A program made the translations under genes and the position numbers. From NCBI GenBank assembly GCA_015698045.1, contig BLAL01000183.1, forward strand, positions 248,001-312,000: DNA of 64,000 bases. Reading direction: 5' to 3'. Positions 46,066-58,146 of this stretch are shown here, in pieces. Source of the stretch: Rhizophagus clarus (taxonomy: Eukaryota; Glomeromycota; Glomeromycetes; Glomerales; Glomeraceae). Under the pieces are notes generated by a model, which was not told the origin of the DNA, ran no database searches, and saw only the letters and a list, made by a program, of their open reading frames with translations. The stretch's first letter is position 1, and each line of letters begins with the position of its first letter.

Positions 46066-46689
46066 ATGCCTCGCCACACACGTTCACGTCGTTCCCACTA
46101 TAACGTCCATTGGAACTGGGCTATGATGGATGAACTTGTTGACATACGCCAAGACAGAAACCGCGTCTACCACAATATTAATGGTAGAAGCCGCTATGAT
46201 TTTTGGGACTCTGTTGCCAATAGGTTCATATGACTAATATTTATAATTTCTTTAAGAAAGAATTTAAATTCAAATTAACCAATCCATTTAATTGAATCAG
46301 AATAAATAGAATATTTTGAACGAGGGTTTCTGGGCAACAGTGCAGCCAAAAGTGGAGGAACCTCGTCAGGGATTACCATGTAAGTAAATAAATAAAATTA
46401 CATTCATATAAATTAAATGTATTTATCGAATATTCAACTGATTTTGATATTTAGAACTATGTCCTTTATCGTAATAGTAACCCTGGGTGGCGGCTGTGGA
46501 CGCGTACCAGCCAAAGATATTATCGCGAATTTAGAACGAGATTTTGGGAGAAGCTGGGTAATTATACTATAATAAAATTTATAATTAATATTTACGTTCA
46601 TGTTTTAAATTTGATAAATTTGATCAATTTTAGTCACGCGTGATGATCGTAGGAAAAGGAGAAACTTACCTACGTATCGTAGAAGATAA
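46066..46689 (+). CDS. Myb/SANT-like DNA-binding protein, four exons, 123 aa
   Basis: Exons 46066-46223, 46325-46379, 46455-46557 and 46634-46689 join in frame. The protein starts MPRHTRSRRSHYNVHWNWAM and has RYDFWDSVANR, then QQCSQKWRNLVRDYHNYVLY with the helix-turn-helix Trp and RDY, then RTSQRYYREFRTRFWEKL, and a basic end RRKRRNLPTYRRR. Trp spacing and the YYREF-x3-FW tail match Myb/SANT-like proteins of Glomeromycotina. The role would be DNA binding. The second exon needs a GAG acceptor at 46324; the stronger TAG at 46305-46307 would bring a TGA into frame. The gene is therefore either intact with an odd splice site or broken by one stop. Its GC content is clearly above that of its flanks. 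Confidence 0.6.
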
Positions 46690-47094
46690 TTATTTTTATT
46701 TTTTTATTATTTATTAAGTGAGTAGCTAGGCCCAGTCCGTACCAAATATCGGCTGGAGACTCACGTTTTTTTGGGCTGTGACTGATACTGACATCCACGC
46801 CGTACAGCCTGGGTACTATTTTATAAAATAGTAGCGAACAAGTATCAAATGTGTATTTTTTTATTAAGTTATAATAAAAATTAGAATTTACTTTAATTTT
46901 AACATAAAAATTATAAATAATAAAAAATTCGTAAATAAAAATAAATTTGTTTTCCCAAACTTAAAAAAAAAGGTGTTTATATAAAAGAAAAGGTGTTTAT
47001 ATTATTTTTGATTATTCAATAGTATCACATGCCCCTTGTATACGTTCTACTGCATACGCAACTTTAACGATCGAATAGTAATATTAAATTTTTG

Positions 47095-47495
47095 AAATAT
47101 TTTAATCGTAATATTACGCAGGTTTACAGTCTCGTAAATTTTCAAAATATTTTACCCGTAATATTACACAGGTTTACAGTCTCGTAAATTTTTGAAATAT
47201 TTTAATCGTAATATTACGCAGGTTTACAGTCTCGTAAATTTTCAAAATATTTTAACCGTAATATTACGCAGGTTTACAGTTTTGTAAATTTGCAGAATAT
47301 TTTGACCATAATATTGCATAAATCTTACGATATTGAAAACTTGCGTAATATTTTGATCGTAATATCATATAAATCTTACAAAATTGTAAACTTATGTAAT
47401 ATTTCAAAATTTTTCGAAATATTATGCCATAAACTTTCGTAAACTTACAAAATTGTAAACTTACGCAATTTTTCGCCCTATAAAATTTCCTGATG
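47095..47495. repeat. 50-bp tandem repeat ending in an inverted CATCAGGAAATTTTATAG
   Basis: The word GGTTTACAGTCTCGTAAATT recurs exactly every 50 bases (47121, 47171, 47221, 47271), then decays. It closes with TTTCGCCCTATAAAATTTCC then TGATG at 47495, the reverse of the end at 39134. Confidence 0.8.
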
Positions 47496-48744
47496 ATGTA
47501 ATTAGTAATAAACAATAAAATTAAATAAATAACAATAAAGATAAAATTTATACAAATCAGTTTATTTTTATTGATGAAAATTATGTTAAAAGTTATCAAT
47601 CGGTATGCCAATAGTCGACAATAGAAAATATCCTATTATTAACTAATATGATATACCCGATTGTAACCTATTTGAACATCCTGATTGAAACCTTAATGTC
47701 CTTTTTTTGTGCCATTTTTCAGCAGCAATCAGGATTTTAAAATTTAGTAAATAAAAAAAAATAGAGGACTAATCAGGTTAAATCCAGTGATCCAGATTCT
47801 ACCTGAATGGTCCCCTATTTGACATCGTTTGACTAATGTTGGTCAGATTTTATCTTAGGGTTCTTCTTGGGTTTCTTCTTGGTCTTCTGAGCTTCTTTTC
47901 AAATTTATGCTTGTATTTCTTTTTGGGCTATTTGGGTTTCTTTCTGGTGGAATTTTCTTGCACTTTTTTTTTTGTTTTTGGTTTATTTTTTACGTTTTCT
48001 TGGGATTTATCTGGGGGTTTTCCTTTGCATGTTTTCTTGGGGTTCTATTTACTTGGAATTTTTATATTTCAGTCAGTTTTTTTTAGGTTTCTTTCTGGAT
48101 TATAATTGGATTCTCTTTTCTTTTTGGTTGGGTTTATTTCAGTTAAATTTTCTTAATCTTGTTTTTTTATACTTTGCGATATTGTTTGATCTCTTTATTT
48201 TTGGGCTTTAGTTTATTTCAATTTTTCTTAGTTTTGGTTTGACTTTATATTTTTATCATTGGTTTCATTTCAATTTGGTATTTGATTTCTTTTCCAATTG
48301 TTTTATTTTGTATTTGTTTCAATCTATTTTTTTTTTCTATCCTGTAATAATTAAATAAAATAAACAATTTTTTAATATATAAATATATAATTCTATTCAG
48401 CTTTAACTTATAAATAAATTTTATTTTGTTTTTTTTTTTACTTTTACGAAAAATAAAATTAGCCAATAAAAATTAATATAAAATATTATAAAATTTTCAT
48501 GAGGGTAATTTAACCGTGATGATTTAACTGGGGTGGGCAAGTTAGCAAAACTCATTTTTTTTTTATAAAAAATACTAAAATTTTAAATATTTTTATTCAA
48601 AGTATCATATTATATTTCTAATGACAAAAAAAACTAAAACTTCTTTTTTTTTAATTTATATTTATAGCTTAATTCGTAATCTGCATAAAAAGTAGAGAAT
48701 TTAATTATTAAAAACTGGGGTTAAAGTTATATATACTAGTAGTA
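47496..48744. other. Gene-free stretch, G/T-rich then AT-rich
   Basis: 47840-48230 is T-rich with GGGTTTCTTCTTGG-like words; its open frames look compositional. No gene supported. Confidence 0.45.
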
Positions 48745-49120
48745 TATAATAGCGCAAAATCTGAAGATGCGGCAAATTAAAGTACTAATTTTTTAAATAT
48801 GATGTAAAAATTAAAACCATTAGCATAAAATAATACTATTTGGCTAACTTTTTACTAAAAGTCTGGTAAAATTTTCAATCATTAGAAATAACTTTCCTAT
48901 GAGCTCAAAAGTGAAAACCCATTATTCGCAGCGTTAAAAATAAGGCTTTTTTTCTTTTAAGCTCATAAGTAAGTCATTTTTAGTGCTCAAAAAATTTACC
49001 AGACTTTCAATAAAAGTAAGCCAAATAGCACAATTTTATGCCAATAAACTTAGTTTTTATATTATATTTTAACAATTAGTACTTTGATTTGCCGTGATGT
49101 CAGATTCTGTATTATTATAT
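48745..49120. mobile_element. Long fold-back MITE, about 376 bp
   Basis: The left half reads TATAATAGCGCAAAATCTGA, GCGGCAAATTAAAGTACTAA and later AAAAGTCTGGTAAA. The right half repeats these in reverse (ACAGAATCTGACATCACGGC, AAATCAAAGTACTAATTG, TTTACCAGACTTTCAAT). Virtually the entire element is one imperfect hairpin with a turn near 48930. No coding capacity. Confidence 0.75.
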
Positions 49121-49639
49121 AATTAGCTCCAATTTTCAATATAGGCCTCTCTACTTTATATACGAATCACGAATTAAGTTAAAATTCAAGTATTATTAAA
49201 AAAAAATATGAATAATATTTTTAATGATAAAAAAAATAGAAACTTTCTTTTTTCTAACTTATCTTTATAATAGTTCAGATCTAAGAGATAAAATTCTAGG
49301 ATTTACCTATAATATTATTTTATTATTCAGATTATCTGTTATTTTATTTTAATTGAATATTTAGATTTAGAATTTTTAAAATAAATAATTCTATAAATAA
49401 TCCAGATTAACTTAGATTAAAAATATGATTTATGTATTATTGTATAGTAAGTTAGATTTCAGCTATACTGATAATCTATAATATTTAAACTTACAAACAG
49501 TTAAATAAAATCTTAGATAATATTTTGTTAAATAAAAACAAAAAAAAAATGCTATTTTAAATAAAATATTACTTTTAAAAAAAAGAGTTTAAATTTTGAA
49601 TTTGGTATTTTAAATTTAAAAAAAAAAAATGAAAATTAG

Positions 49640-49741
49640 TTAATACTTATTAAAATAATAAAAAAAAAAATAATTTTAAAATAATAAAAAAAAATAATTT
49701 TAAAATAATAAAAAAAAAATAATTTTAAAATAATAAAAAAA
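49640..49741. repeat. AATAATTTTAAAATAATAAAAAAA tandem, left part
   Basis: Units of about 23-25 bp. The same repeat resumes at 50197-50270 on the other side of the fold-back element, so that element inserted into it. Confidence 0.75.
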
Positions 49742-50196
49742 AGGATTTTGTAATTCAACACCATGGCGTTGCATCGCCGGTGTCACAGACATGCTGACCA
49801 TTTCCTTTTTAGGAATTTTGTGTAATTGACCTGCATATAAAATTTTCATTTTTTTGTGGGATGCAAAATTTCCTTTTTGGAAATTTGTGTAATGTTTAAA
49901 ATATCACACTGCATCACATCCCCCAGCTTTCAAAAATCATTAAGTATTATTTGGACTTAGAATTTTTTTCAGTGAAAAAATCTTAATTGTCACCTTATTC
50001 GTCATATAGTTAATTCCGGCCACATTCCGTAATTCTGGTCGAATTACATAACATTACACAAAGTTCCAAAAAAGGAAATTTTTACAAAAACGAAAATTTT
50101 GTATGCAGTCAGTTATACAACATTCCTAAAAAGGAATGATCAGCATATCACGTGATACCGGCGATGCATCGCCATGACATTGAATTACAAAATCCT
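49742..50196. mobile_element. Fold-back MITE with long arms, about 455 bp
   Basis: Arms begin AGGATTTTGTAATTCAA on both sides and continue for about 110 bases: CATGGCGTTGCATCGCCGGT on the left, CATGGCGATGCATCGCCGGT reversed on the right, then TGCTGA-CATTTCCTTTTTAGGAA. It sits inside the A/T tandem repeat, so a target duplication is not readable. Confidence 0.8.
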
Positions 50197-50270
50197 AAAA
50201 AAAAAATAATTTTAAAATAATAATAAAAAAATAATATTAAAATAATAATAAAAAAATAATTTTAAAATTT

Positions 50271-50966
50271 ACTTTTAAATCTAAAGTTTATTTACTACCC
50301 AGATTTTAGAGAAAAAAAAAGCCAAAAATTTATATAAAGCAAAAAAAAAAAAAAAAATAATAGACAAAAAATAAATTTACTAATTTTAAAAATTGCAAAT
50401 AAAATATTTTGAGTTTAAAGGATTTTTTAGAATCATTTTATTATTTTAGAATAATTCAGATTATTTTAAGTTAATTACCTAAATTACCTGTTATCCTATT
50501 TTGATCAGATATTCAGATTATAAAATTTTTAAACAGGTTATTCTAAATTATTTATAAGATAATCTAATAAAAAGTTCTAGAAATAGAAGTTTAAATTAAT
50601 CAAATTTTTTGCTAATCAATTAATTGATTATTCATAAAATCATTAACCTTGATTATATAAAATTATCTGATAATCAAATTAATTATTAAAAAAACTTTAT
50701 TTCTATAAAAAAAAAAATAATAATAATAATAATTATTTATAAATATTTAAATCATTAAATAATATTATTTTATTGTATTATCATAAATTAAAAATTATTT
50801 TATTCATAAAATTTATTATAGGTTCTATATAAATTCTTCAAAATTAATAATAAAATTATTATAAAAAGAAAAAATTGTAAGTTTTATAATAAAACTTATT
50901 ACTGTATTTTAAATTAAATATTTTTATTTTTTTAATTAAAATATATATAAAAATGAGATTTGCTAT
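50271..50966. other. Gene-free stretch
   Basis: Extremely AT-rich; no motif or frame worth naming. Confidence 0.35.
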
Positions 50967-51622
50967 TTACTACTACTGGTGGTGAACATCAGTATTACAT
51001 GATTTTATTGTAATTTTATAATTTCAGCCAGAATTAAGTGATCTGCATAAAAATATCCTTTTTTGAAAATTAATATTATACAAATTCCAGATAAAGTAAT
51101 TTCCAAAAATGGGGAAAAAAATTTTGTGGAACAGATATTACCTAAAATGGGGGTTGTCTAAAGCAAAGTTAAGTTACCTGATTTATACAGATTTTTGACC
51201 TGCATTATGGCATTAAGAAATTGTAAATGTGATAAATAGGGGCATGATATATAGGATTTTATTAACTGAAAAATTTTAAAGTCGTCAGAATACTTAATAA
51301 AAATGAAAGAATAGAAGAGTATGCCATTGGTGACAAATAGTTTACTATGATCACATGATTTAATTTCACTTTAGACATCCCTCTAAAACAGATATTCCAT
51401 GTGTTATAAAGTCTTTCCTAATATGGTAATTTTAATATTTTGGCCAGAATTATGAAAAAAATAGGGATATGACAAATAATATGTGCTAAATAAAATTTTT
51501 AGTATGAAAAAAATTCTAAGTTCTTAAAATACTTATAAAAAAATGAAGAAGAAAGAATGTGATATGGATGACAAATAAAATTATGTAATACTAGTGAAGA
51601 CCACTAGTGGTGATACATAGTA
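50967..51622. mobile_element. TIR element with AGTATTACAT ends, about 655 bp
   Basis: The left arm TTACTACTACTGGTGGTGAA then CAGTATTACATGATTTTATT is mirrored on the right by TAGTATTACATAATTTTATT preceded by ACCACTAGTGG words. Two diverged direct copies of a roughly 200-bp unit (AATAC-TTA-TAAAAATGAA and ATGACAAATA words) lie inside. No coding capacity. Confidence 0.5.
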
Positions 51623-51712
51623 ATTTTCATAAAAAATATTAGAAAAAATAAAATATATGATGAAATTTTACAAAAGAACTTAGCTTACTATAATTGAAAA
51701 GGTATCTAAACT

Positions 51713-53336
51713 AGTACTCCAAAAAAGTCAAGTCAACTCAGGTCAATTCATGAGTCAAGTCGAGTTGAGTTGAGTCAGGTTTGATTTGAGAATTTTCCTG
51801 TCATGTGACTACAATTCAAGTCATAAGTTGATCCCGATTTGAATCGATTCTAAGTTTATATTAATATTCGACTTGATTCAGGTTAACCTGGTTTAAATAA
51901 AATCTGCAGTAGTATTTCAGATTTTAATATAAACTTATAATAAAAAAACATTTTTCATAACATTTTTTATTATTATTAGGTTAAAAAATGTTACGAAAAA
52001 TATTAGTTTTTCGTTTAATAATCCATGAATAAAAAATGGTTTGCAACGTTTTTTATCACTATAATTAAAAAATGTTGCGAAAAACTTTTTTTTTCATTAA
52101 TTCATAAATTAAAAATGTTTTGCAACGTTTTTAATTAATGGAGTTAAAAAATGTTGTGAAAACATTTTTTTTTCTCGTTTAAATTCATAAATAAAAAATG
52201 TTTCGCAACATTTTGAGTTAAAAAATGTTGTAAAAAACATTTTTTTTCATTAATTCATAAATCAGAAATATTTCACAACATTTTATCATTATAATCAAAA
52301 AATGTTATGAGCAACATTTATATGCAAAATATTCAAAAAAAAATCATTTTAGACGGTTTTTAATCATTTTAATAAAAATGTTGCGAAACGTTTTTATTTC
52401 TTTAATTTAATTCAATAAAAAAAACTATTTCGCAATAGTTTTTAATCATTTTTTAATAAAAACGTTATGAAATGTTTTTATTTTTTTAATTTAATTCAAT
52501 AAAAAAAACTATTTCACAACGGTTTTTAATCATTTTAATAAAAACGTTGCGAAATATTTTTATTTCTTTTAATTTAACATGATAAAAAAACTATTTCACA
52601 ACAGTTTTTAATTGTTTTAATAAAAACGTTGCAAAATATTTTTATTTCTTTAATTTTATACGATAAAAAAACTGTTTCGCAACAGTTTTTAATTATTTTA
52701 ATAAAAATGTTGCAAACTGTTTTTATTTCTTTTAATTTAACACGATAAAAAAACCATTTCGCAACAGTTTTTAATTATTTTAATAAAAATGTTGTAAAAC
52801 ATTTTTATTTTTTTAATTTTAAAATACGATAAAAAAACTGTTTTGAAACAGTTTTTAATTATTTTAATAAAAATGTTGCAAAACATTTTTATTTCTTTAA
52901 CTTAATACGATAAAAAAACCATTTCACAACGGTTTTTAATTATTTTAATAAAACATTGTGAAATGTTTTTATTTCTTTAATTTTATGTAATAAAAAAACC
53001 ATTTCACAACAGTTTTTAATCATTTTAATAAAAATGTTGCAAAACATTTTTATTTCTTTAATTTTATACGATAAAAAAACCATTTCACAACAGTTTTTAA
53101 TCATTTTAATAAAAATGTTATAAAACATTTTTATCAACTCTCTGTGTAATTTTACTAACTCAGGTATAAGCAATCCAAATTAAGTCGATCCAAGTTGATG
53201 TTTTTTATGAGCTGAGTCAAGTCAAGTCTAAAAAAATTATTATTTTAACTTAACTTGACTAAACTCAAATTTTCTGAGTTAAGTACAATTCTGCCCAATA
53301 ATCAACTCAACCTGACTTGTTCAGAGCACTAAAACA
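51713..53336. mobile_element. hAT-like non-autonomous element with hairpin-repeat core (1624 bp)
   Basis: Flanked by identical GTATCTAAACT words (51702-51712 and 53337-53347), 8-11 bp of target duplication. Ends are AGTACTCCAAAAAAGTCAAG and, reversed, AGTGCTCTGAACAAGTCAGG. Subterminal parts are rich in AAGTCAAGTC and CGAGTTGAGTT. The core, about 51940-53130, is a run of some twenty imperfect palindromes of the form AAAATGTT-GYGA-AACATTTT in A/T spacers. Confidence 0.7.
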
Positions 53337-53579
53337 GTATCTAAACTGAAGAAAGAGTACTAAAAATATTTTTTAAAAAAAAGGAAAATGTTTTTTTTAA
53401 AAAAAGTAATTAAACATATTGAATTTGACTAAATTATTGTATAAATCTGATTATTTGTATAATATTTGATTAATCTAATATTATTTGATAATTCTATTTA
53501 TATTATTTATTTTTTTTTTTTTAGTCAAAACAAGTGCTTTTATTTGCTGAAAAAAAATAGAAAAGTATACAAAAATTCA

Positions 53580-55492
53580 GGAAGATAAAGCCTACTTATT
53601 CTTCACTCTAGGGTCACAAATATATGTCATGACTACTATATTCCTAGCCTATTCTTTTTAATGTAATAGGAAGTCTAGTTATAGAATTGTTCAAGGTATA
53701 AAGGAAAATAAAAAAAGAAAAAAAAGAAAAATTCTACGATCTAATAAAACAAGATAATATTACGTAAAGCGAATGCTAAGTATGACAAGAAGTTAGTGTG
53801 AGAATTTCTATCGATTCCTCTTAAATAAACTAAACATAATGTTTTAATAATGCCTTCAGCCCAGCGATTAAATGTTTTACATCTGGCTTTTTAAACTGGT
53901 CAGTTCTTGGTTAATTGATCTTCTTGGTAGAGTGACCAGATTTAGAAGTTTTATGTTGATCATTATTGTGGTTGTTAGTATTAAAACCTAAAAAAGAAAA
54001 GTTAGACTTTTTAGATGTCCTTGAGGACTTGTTTGCATTGCCAATTTGAGCAGATTTACGTAAATTCTTGAAGTTAAGGGTGGAATAACAGCACCAAGAG
54101 ATTCTACTGTTATTCCAAAACTGAGGGTTGTTAATGCATGTAGAAACATGATCCCAAGTGTCAAAATAACCTATTAGCTTTCTAGCTCCATCAACTTCTT
54201 TAACAATTTTAAATGATTTGATTCCACTATCCAATAAAAACTGGTATGAGCGTCTATTTGGGAATAAGGAGGCATTTGTCATATCTTCTAGAATGTTATA
54301 TATGACAGCTTAGAACTTTTTACGTTGTTTCTTTTCTGAAAGGTTCCAGGAAACAGGATACTATCTAACAGGAATTCCTTTTAGGTTGACAGTCTAGTCC
54401 CCTTCATTGTAGCATTTTAAGCACTCGTAATCAAGAATCAATCTAACCCTCGCAGATAAGTACTTCTTGTGCACCCTTGTGCTGACTGATATAACCTTAC
54501 CCCATTATCCTAAGTTGGCCAACAGAGTATAGTTATCCCATTTGGCCAGAATATCGTATATCACCAGGTCAAGTAATTGTGCTTGTTCTTCTCCTTGTGG
54601 ATAATATCTGGTGATGATAACATTTCCATTCTTTAAATAGTTGTCTGTCTCTTTCAGTTCTGTTTTAACTTCTTTCCATTGTCTATAGGCATTGATTGTG
54701 GTTTAGAATCTCGCTTCAACTGCTGCTTATAGGGTGTGGAAGGAGGAGAAAGTAAACTTTGATTAAAAGTAACCGTCCTTGAACCAGAAGGCTTAGAGGG
54801 GTATATTCAGGAGATTCTGTGCTAAAAGTAGGCACTACTTGTTCATCCAGTCCAGAAGGAGTTTGTAATTGCAATTTTTGTTTCTCCTTACGGGCCTTCT
54901 TTTTAGCACTCCTTTTCTGAGATTTGGTTAAGGACGTGACAGGTACAGGTATAGGTATGACATTGCGCAGAGGTGTGGCGCCTGAACTATCGTCCAATGA
55001 TCCTATAGAATTTGTATTAAAAACATCAAAATTCATTGACGCGTCTGATTGGTACATAGGATCTTCTAGATCTTCCATATCAGGAGATTGTTTGTGTGTA
55101 TGCTCTAATACTTGATGAATTTTGTAATCCATGAGAAAAATTTCCTGGTTTTCATCATTCAAGAGAAAGAGATTAAGAAAAGTAGCTAAAAATTGAGCTA
55201 CGATAAGGAAGCAGCGGTCTCTGTAAATATTTCGTGACAACTTTTCTATAAGAACTATTTAGTCCTTATAAGTGTAAAAAAACTCATCTATAGCTGAGGG
55301 GTCTGTAGTTATTAATGAGCTAAATAGACATTCTGGGTTTCTTTTGATAAGTCCTGAGATAAAATTTACTATAACATTATAAAAACAGTTAGAAAGTAAA
55401 CTCTTTAAAGCAAAAGTAGGGGTAACTTGGGTCGTAGAAAATGTTGATGCTGTTTTTAGAGCTGGTTTTGTTAGCAAAAATCCTTTCTTCAT
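53580..55492 (-). pseudogene. LINE ORF1 (RNA-binding protein) remnant
   Basis: The frame opens at Met 55492 (MKKGFLLTKPALKTASTF), then LLSNCFYNVIVNFISGLIKR and a stop at 55259. It continues at 55240-54716 (EIFLMDYKIHQVLEHTHKQS, a Lys-rich KSQKRSAKKKARKEKQKL block, then PSGLDEQVVP). Decayed sequence follows, and then an open piece 54282-53911 with SYQFLLDSGIKSFKIVKEVD, GYFDTWDHVSTCINNPQFW and a Ser/Lys-rich end. The order (Lys-rich middle, an RNA-binding fold with the WDHVSTC core, basic tail) is that of the first ORF of LINEs common in Glomeromycotina. Several stops and frame slips lie between the open pieces, and the reverse transcriptase ORF does not follow, so this is a dead fragment. Confidence 0.65.
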
Positions 55493-55613
55493 GATAAAAT
55501 AAAATATTTTTCTTTCGTAAAAATTTGGTTAACAAATCTGCAGAAAAGAGTTTCCCATATTATTTATAATCATGTCACTGCAGGAAAGATTAGGTGTCTA
55601 CTCAAATTAACTT

Positions 55614-57051
55614 GTGAATTATTTTCACAAGAAGGAGAAAATGATTTCATCAAAAAATTTTGAGAAACCAATGACATGGTTACATATACCAAATTCTATT
55701 AGTCATCAGAAAAATTTTATGATGTCTGATTACCTCCAGATTGCTATGATAATGCCTTTTATATTAAATCAGTTTTTAAAAATAATTAATTTGAAAAATA
55801 ATGAATCAAAAAATATTTAACAGCAAACTGGCGCATTACATATTAATTTAGTAAAAAATGCTGTAATTACTTGCTAGGTTCGGTCTTTAAAAGCAAGTTT
55901 ACAAATAATTCTTATAAAGAATTATAACAAAATCTTAAAGAAGAAATGAATATTCTCCCAAAGGTATAAATAATTGATGATTACTTAGTATCAATTTGAA
56001 TAAATTATTTACTGTACTAATAATAAATAATTTTTAGATTTTCTCTGAATTTGTTAATTTGTCAAATTTGCATGTTAATATCCATTTACTAATGCATGCA
56101 AAAACTTATGGTACTCTTATAAATACTCAATACGGTATTAAAAAGATGGTGCATCAGATTTTTAAAGCAATAGTACTATAGACAAATTAAAAGAATATTG
56201 AATTAGATTTATTAAAATGATATATCACACTTTTCGCAATTCGTCATCTAGTAAATGGTAGTATAAATCAAAGGTTATCACGACATTATGATGGTTTTAC
56301 TTCTATGACATCAAATTTTAGGCATATATTAACCAATTGATATATTACTGAAGACAAAGGAACATCAAATAAACATGATGAACAAGATGATAGTTTGTAT
56401 TGCAATTTATTATTTACTAAGCGATGATACTATTTTTTTTTTTCTAATTCAAATCTGACTATTAAAAAACGTTATTTATTTGATTTTATATATTGTAATT
56501 TTATTATAGTAACTTCTCTGGTAAACTTTATTACAAATATTACCTTAAAAAAGGAGGTATCCTGACAAAATCATGAAAATGTTATGTTGAACTTGCTACA
56601 TTTCAATTCTAAGTTGCTTCTTTTATTTAAAGATATTGGATTTAAATCAGCTCTTGTATATTCTCAAATAAGTTGGTATAAATTGGCAACATACACAATA
56701 GAAGAAACTACCAGTAGTGTCTTCTCCAAAATTCATCTTCATATTAGTAACTTTATGACAATACAAGAAGAAAATCATGATGAATATTATGCAATTATAA
56801 AAGGAATCTTCAAATATAAAGCCAACAATAATAAATTTTATGCATTTATTATTCTTGATTGGTTTGAAGAAATTAAGAGAATTCATCATGTATTGAAATG
56901 TCCCCTTTATCATATTCAGACAACTGATGATACATGTTGGAGAAGAATATTCCCAATATCAGTAGTTGATCATATGCAAAAGGTTCACTTTATTTATGAT
57001 ACAATGAATGAATATTGGATAAAAAATAATTTTTTTTTTACTGCTATATAA
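55614..57051 (+). pseudogene. CACTA/TNP2-type transposase, C-terminal remnant
   Basis: An open piece 55614-55820 codes MTWLHIPNSISHQKNFMMSD then AMIMPFILNQFL. Decayed sequence follows with LSNLHVNIHLLMHAKTYGTL and FAIRHLVNGSINQRLSRHYD, then TEDKGTSNKHDEQDDSLYCN. The largest open frame, 56584-57051, has IGFKSALVYSQISWYKLA, EYYAIIKGIFKYKANNNKFY, FIILDWFEE and WRRIFPISVVDHMQKVHFIY. The G-x-I-x2-I-F-x-Y then D-W-F-E arrangement is that of the C-terminal domain of TNP2-like (CACTA) transposases. Stops and frame slips separate the pieces. No CACTA ends were found around it. It could belong with the CACTA-ended element at 1008-3501 only as a family relation. Confidence 0.55.
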
Positions 57052-57709
57052 CTTTATAATTAGGACTTCTATTATATGAAATTATTTGGAGTTATATTTA
57101 TATTTGTAATTAGGATGAAATTATTGGTAGTAATTGTTATTTAAAATTAATGCATTTAGTGATTCTTCATATCGTAATAATATCATGACGATATCGATCT
57201 GATCAACCAATAAAAATCTTTATTTTTTGTTTTTTGTTTTACTGATAAAAAACATCACACTCCTTTCTTTTTTGTTAGATACTTCTTTTATATAAAAACA
57301 TTAATATTTATTTATAAAATTTTGATACCTTTGAAATAAAGTTGTTTTTGAGATTTAACTACTATTTTTTTCACAATAGTATTTGTAATAAAATATACCA
57401 GCAAGTACAGTATTATTAATTACATTTACTTTTTTTCAGTATTTTGATAAGTTAGAGGTATAAAATAAAAACTTGAATGTTAGTTTTTAATTTGTAGGAA
57501 GTTTTCTTACGTTTCTTATTATTTTTTTTAGGTACTTTTTTTAGGTCCAACATTTCTTTTATTAATTCTTTTTAGAATATTGATTAGGAGTACTGGATCT
57601 GTTTCTCTTTTCTTTTTTTATATTTTGTTTAGTAAGAAATTAAAAATGATAAGTTTTTGTGAAACTGCCATTTTCCTTATTTTTTTTTCATTATATCTAA
57701 TGACTTGTT
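57052..57709. other. Gene-free stretch
   Basis: AT-rich, T-rich toward 57480-57700. No supported feature. Confidence 0.35.
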
Positions 57710-58138
57710 AGGATAGCAATCGCTAGCTAGATGTTGAGATAATAAATTATCCTTTGATTATCATAAAATTGTTAGTAGACCATGGCATGTTTACAATAAA
57801 TGAAAACAAATCTTATCCAACTCCAGCACAGGTGATCGATTACTTAGGGTTTCAAATCTATTCAAAGGTAATAACACTCAAATTGCCAATACACAAAATA
57901 AAGAGCTTAGTGAGGGAATGTTAGAAAGCGAAACAACTCAAAATTCTCTTGTATAAAAATTTGTCTCATTAATAGAAAAGATTGTGATAACTGCGAACAT
58001 GATTTTCTATATTCTGCGACCAAAATAGAGGTTTGAAGTAGAAGGATGGAATGGCTCAGAAACTATTATAGATTTATGTGTTAAAACAGCTTTCTTATAT
58101 GCATTTGTGTCTGCAACTATTGCATCTTGTTTTCAGTA
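57710..58138 (+). mobile_element. DIRS-like retroelement, reverse transcriptase/RNase H fragment (fossil)
   Basis: A decayed coding stretch has the word pattern of the end of a reverse transcriptase and the start of RNase H in DIRS-type (tyrosine-recombinase) retrotransposons, a Pro-rich PTPAQ followed by a YLGFQI box and an LP-x-x-K-I run. It is a short, broken fossil with no ends in view. A hAT-type element has inserted at its 3' side (58147-60565). Confidence 0.45.
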
Positions 58139-58146
58139 AGTATGAT

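Larger units (their letters stand above)
39134..47495. mobile_element. Possible large composite element bounded by matching inverted ends
   Basis: The end at 39134 (CATCAGGAAATTTTATAG, GCGAAAAGTTGCGCAAG) is matched in reverse at 47495 (CATCAGGAAATTTTATAG, GCGAAAAATTGCGTAAG). Both ends are followed inward by CGTAATATT tandem arrays. Between them are the exon-intron cassette array, the second micro-exon train and the Myb/SANT-like gene. The flanks share TAATT only, so no firm target duplication. The alternative is two separate small elements of one family in opposite orientation; I cannot decide from one copy. Confidence 0.3.

Noticed and set aside
47836-48211. Open frames of 89 and 79 codons, membrane-like
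   Set aside because: They arise from a G/T-rich low-complexity tract; two frames are open at once, as expected from composition.
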